Source: Bifidobacterium amazonense (lineage in GTDB: Bacteria; Actinomycetota; Actinomycetes; Actinomycetales; Bifidobacteriaceae). From it: DNA of 38,740 nt. Below the pieces are notes generated by a model. The model saw only the letters and a list, made by a program, of their open reading frames with translations. It was not told the DNA's origin and searched no databases. The stretch lies in NCBI RefSeq assembly GCF_018555435.2, contig NZ_JAFEJT020000027.1:1-38740 (forward strand). Direction: 5' to 3'. The stretch's first letter is position 1, and every line of letters begins with the position of its first letter. Both the position numbers and the translations under genes were made by a program. Positions 36,727 through 38,740 of the stretch are shown here, one piece after another.

Positions 36727-38633
36727 TGGCGGGCACGGCGGATGACGAACCGAAGCCGCGCGACCATATGGACATACGTACGTATGCAGATGCTGCGATC
36801 GCGCACACGGATACCGGTACGTCGGCGGATACCGGCACGTCGGCCGCTGCCGCGCCGGCCGCAGGCACCAACCCCGGCCTTGGACGCCGTCACAGCGACG
36901 GCTGGCGCATGCTGCACCCAGCCGCGCTGATCGTCGGCGTGATCAAGTCGGTCAAGGCCGGGGTCGGCGTCGCGATCTCGCTGCTGGTGCTGTTCCGCAT
37001 CTGGGCCGACCGGTGGTCGCCGTGGCTGCCGGTCGTCGCGATCGCGGCGGTGCTGGTGATATTGCTCGCGCAGCCAATCACCGACTGGCTGACCACGCGC
37101 TATCGGCTGGGCGCGGACGCGCTGGAGTTCCGCACGGGACTGTTCTCGCGCACGCGCCGCACGATCGGTTACGCGGCGATCCACGCGATCAACAGCGCGT
37201 CGCCGATCTACCTGCAGCCGTTCGGCGTGACGCAGCTGACCGTCACGGCCGCCGGATCGGACGCGAACATCACGCTCGACGCGGTGCCGGCTGCGATGCA
37301 ACTCGAGTTGGAATCATTGCGCGTGGCAAGCCACGACACGCATGCCGCGGGCGGGAACCGTACCGACACGGCAGGAATCATGCCCGCCTCAGTCGCACAC
37401 GACACGGCCATCGGCACGTCGGCCGACGTTCAAACGGCGCAGACGGACGCCCCTCACTCATGCACATCATTCGTATCGGACGAATCACCGTCCGCGACTG
37501 CGGCCGCGCAGTCGGCGACCTCGTCCGTACCGCCCGCGACCGCGGCCACGGCATCGTCCGCTACAGCCTCCGTGTCGCAACCGTCCGCCACATCGTCCGC
37601 AACGGCCGCTCCGCAGCCCTCCGACCGCCCGGTGTTCCGCGCCTCCGTGCGCGACATCCTCCTGTTCGCGGTCACCGATCTCGGCTTCCTCGCCGCCGCG
37701 CTGGCGATCTACGCGTTCTTCGACCGCGTCCGCGACATCATTCCGCGCGCGTGGATGCGCACGGCCACACGGTCGGTCGATGCGATCGTCGCACGCGGCG
37801 TGCTGTCGATCATCCTGCTGGCGTTGCTGTGCGCGATCGCGGTCATGATCGTGAGCGTCATCTCCGCCCTGCTGCGCTTCTACGGCTTTGAAGTGTGGCG
37901 GCGCGGCGACGATCTGGTCGTCGTGCGCGGCCTGTTCACGCGCCGCACGGTCACGCTGCCGGTCGGCCGCATCCAGACGATCGAGATCCGCCAGTCGCCG
38001 CTGCGCCGGCCCTTCCGCCTGTGCTCGGTGAGCCTCGGCCTGAGTTCGTCCCTCGGCGACGACGCGAGCGACGCGGGCGACCAGATCGATTCATCGAATA
38101 TCCTGCCGGTCGTCGGCACGCGTCGCGTGATCGCGATCCTGCATGCGATGCTGCCGGAGTGGGATGTGCGCGACGATCTGCCGGTGCGGCATACCGGGCG
38201 CGGACTGACGCGGTATTACGTGACGCTGCCGATCGTGGCCGGCGTTGCGGCGACCGCGGCGACTGCCGCGATGACGATGGCGCTCGCGCGGGATTGGATG
38301 GCCGACTGGATGCGGTGGATGATTCCGGCGATTCCGTTCGTCGTCTGCGCATGGTGGACGGCCAGCCGCTGGCTGCGTTCGCGGGTCGACGGCTACGCGA
38401 TACCGGACGAGCCGGGCGCGGCGGACGGCGAGGCGACCGGACCGGATGATGCGGGCACGGCGGGCGCGCCGGGCGGCAACGCAGCCGGAAAACTGACCGG
38501 GAACACGCATGATGGCGGCGAACCGTCGGCCGCCGCCACGCGGCGGCCCGCCGAACCGCCACTCCCCCACCGCATCATGGTGACCGGAGCGAGCGGACTG
38601 AGCAGGTTCACCCTAGTATTTCGTCGGGTTTAA
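36726..38633 (+). CDS. Bacterial PH-domain membrane protein, YdbT type, apparently truncated
   Basis: The 635-residue protein starts at the ATG overlapping the previous stop (TGATG). A first pair of spans is followed by a bPH2 domain (YRLGADALEFRTGLFSRTRR, IHAINSASPIYLQPFGVTQL). A Thr/Ala/Ser-rich insertion of about 90 residues comes next, then spans and a second bPH2 domain (YGFEVWRRGDDLVVVRGLFT, IQTIEIRQSPLRRPFRLCSV). Two more spans and an acidic linker lead to GLSRFTLVFRRV and a stop. That last piece is how a third PH domain begins in YdbT, so the protein appears cut off there. The sequence right after the stop is much richer in T and G. Confidence 0.75.
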   Translation: MAGTADDEPKPRDHMDIRTYADAAIAHTDTGTSADTGTSAAAAPAAGTNPGLGRRHSDGWRMLHPAALIVGVIKSVKAGVGVAISLLVLFRIWADRWSPWLPVVAIAAVLVILLAQPITDWLTTRYRLGADALEFRTGLFSRTRRTIGYAAIHAINSASPIYLQPFGVTQLTVTAAGSDANITLDAVPAAMQLELESLRVASHDTHAAGGNRTDTAGIMPASVAHDTAIGTSADVQTAQTDAPHSCTSFVSDESPSATAAAQSATSSVPPATAATASSATASVSQPSATSSATAAPQPSDRPVFRASVRDILLFAVTDLGFLAAALAIYAFFDRVRDIIPRAWMRTATRSVDAIVARGVLSIILLALLCAIAVMIVSVISALLRFYGFEVWRRGDDLVVVRGLFTRRTVTLPVGRIQTIEIRQSPLRRPFRLCSVSLGLSSSLGDDASDAGDQIDSSNILPVVGTRRVIAILHAMLPEWDVRDDLPVRHTGRGLTRYYVTLPIVAGVAATAATAAMTMALARDWMADWMRWMIPAIPFVVCAWWTASRWLRSRVDGYAIPDEPGAADGEATGPDDAGTAGAPGGNAAGKLTGNTHDGGEPSAAATRRPAEPPLPHRIMVTGASGLSRFTLVFRRV

Positions 38634-38740
38634 TTTGCCTTTTGTGTGTGGTTGTGTTCTTCTTGGATTGTGTGTGGTGTTTGTCCAAGGGAGGGCCGCG
38701 GGATGTCGCGTAGGGTCAGGGTCGTGTTGGGTGATGGTGA
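38634..38740 (+). CDS. Start of an unidentified gene after a composition break
   Basis: After the PH gene the sequence becomes rich in T and G (TTTGCCTTTTGTGTGTGG). A ribosome site GGGAGGG is followed 7 nt later by ATG at 38,703. The 12 visible residues read MSRRVRVVLGDG and run off the window, so the family is unknown. The abrupt composition change and the truncated neighbour suggest inserted or recombined DNA. Confidence 0.4.

Overview
This window looks like the chromosome of a high-GC Bifidobacterium with an integrated siphovirus-type prophage. Three things point to a bifidobacterial host: a GlgE maltosyltransferase, an intracellular GH2 beta-galactosidase and an LPXTG surface protein with actinobacterial codon use, together with several mRNAs whose -10 box sits about 7 nt before the start codon (leaderless type). 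The exact species cannot be told from the sequence alone.

Positions 1 to about 19,107 are the right-hand part of the prophage. Almost everything is on the minus strand, so it reads from the immunity region (about 18.6 kb) towards the tail genes (about 1 bp). The order in the direction of transcription is: a divergent genetic switch at 18,605-18,688 between two HTH genes; small early genes; SSB; a replication initiation gene with internal iterons; a DUF6273 protein; HNH and DnaQ-like nucleases; a lipoprotein; a MazG-like protein; a zinc-ribbon/HTH protein; a tRNA cluster; then HNH, TerS, TerL, portal, MuF, scaffold, HK97 major capsid protein, connectors and major tail protein. The right attachment site is the 3' half of a tRNA-Lys(UUU) gene at 19,063-19,107. 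The left end (tail tip, lysis, probably integrase, attL with the intact tRNA-Lys) lies outside the window. The most striking phage gene is the MuF protein, whose C-terminal 110 residues resemble a CdiA-type tRNase toxin domain and which is followed by a tRNA-Tyr gene where an immunity gene would be expected.

Positions 19.1-38.7 kb are chromosomal: LPYTG surface protein (-), GlgE (+), inorganic pyrophosphatase (+), GH2 beta-galactosidase (+), a dihydroorotate-dehydrogenase-like enzyme (-), CPBP membrane protease (-), a LuxR-type response regulator (+) facing its probable sensor kinase (-), a DUF805 membrane protein (-) and two translationally coupled bacterial-PH-domain membrane proteins (+). 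The second PH protein seems to be cut short at about 38.62 kb, where base composition changes abruptly.

The intergenic DNA is unusually structured. A palindromic element of about 200-213 bp occurs twice (25,500-25,701 and 33,087-33,299). Each copy has two 18-bp repeats spaced exactly 42 bp, a conserved centre ATTTATACCCCC, and two inverted copies again spaced 42 bp. Two other families of hairpin repeats lie at 24.48-24.65 kb and 28.93-29.13 kb. These repeats and the MuF-toxin/tRNA-Tyr arrangement are the best candidates for undescribed biology.
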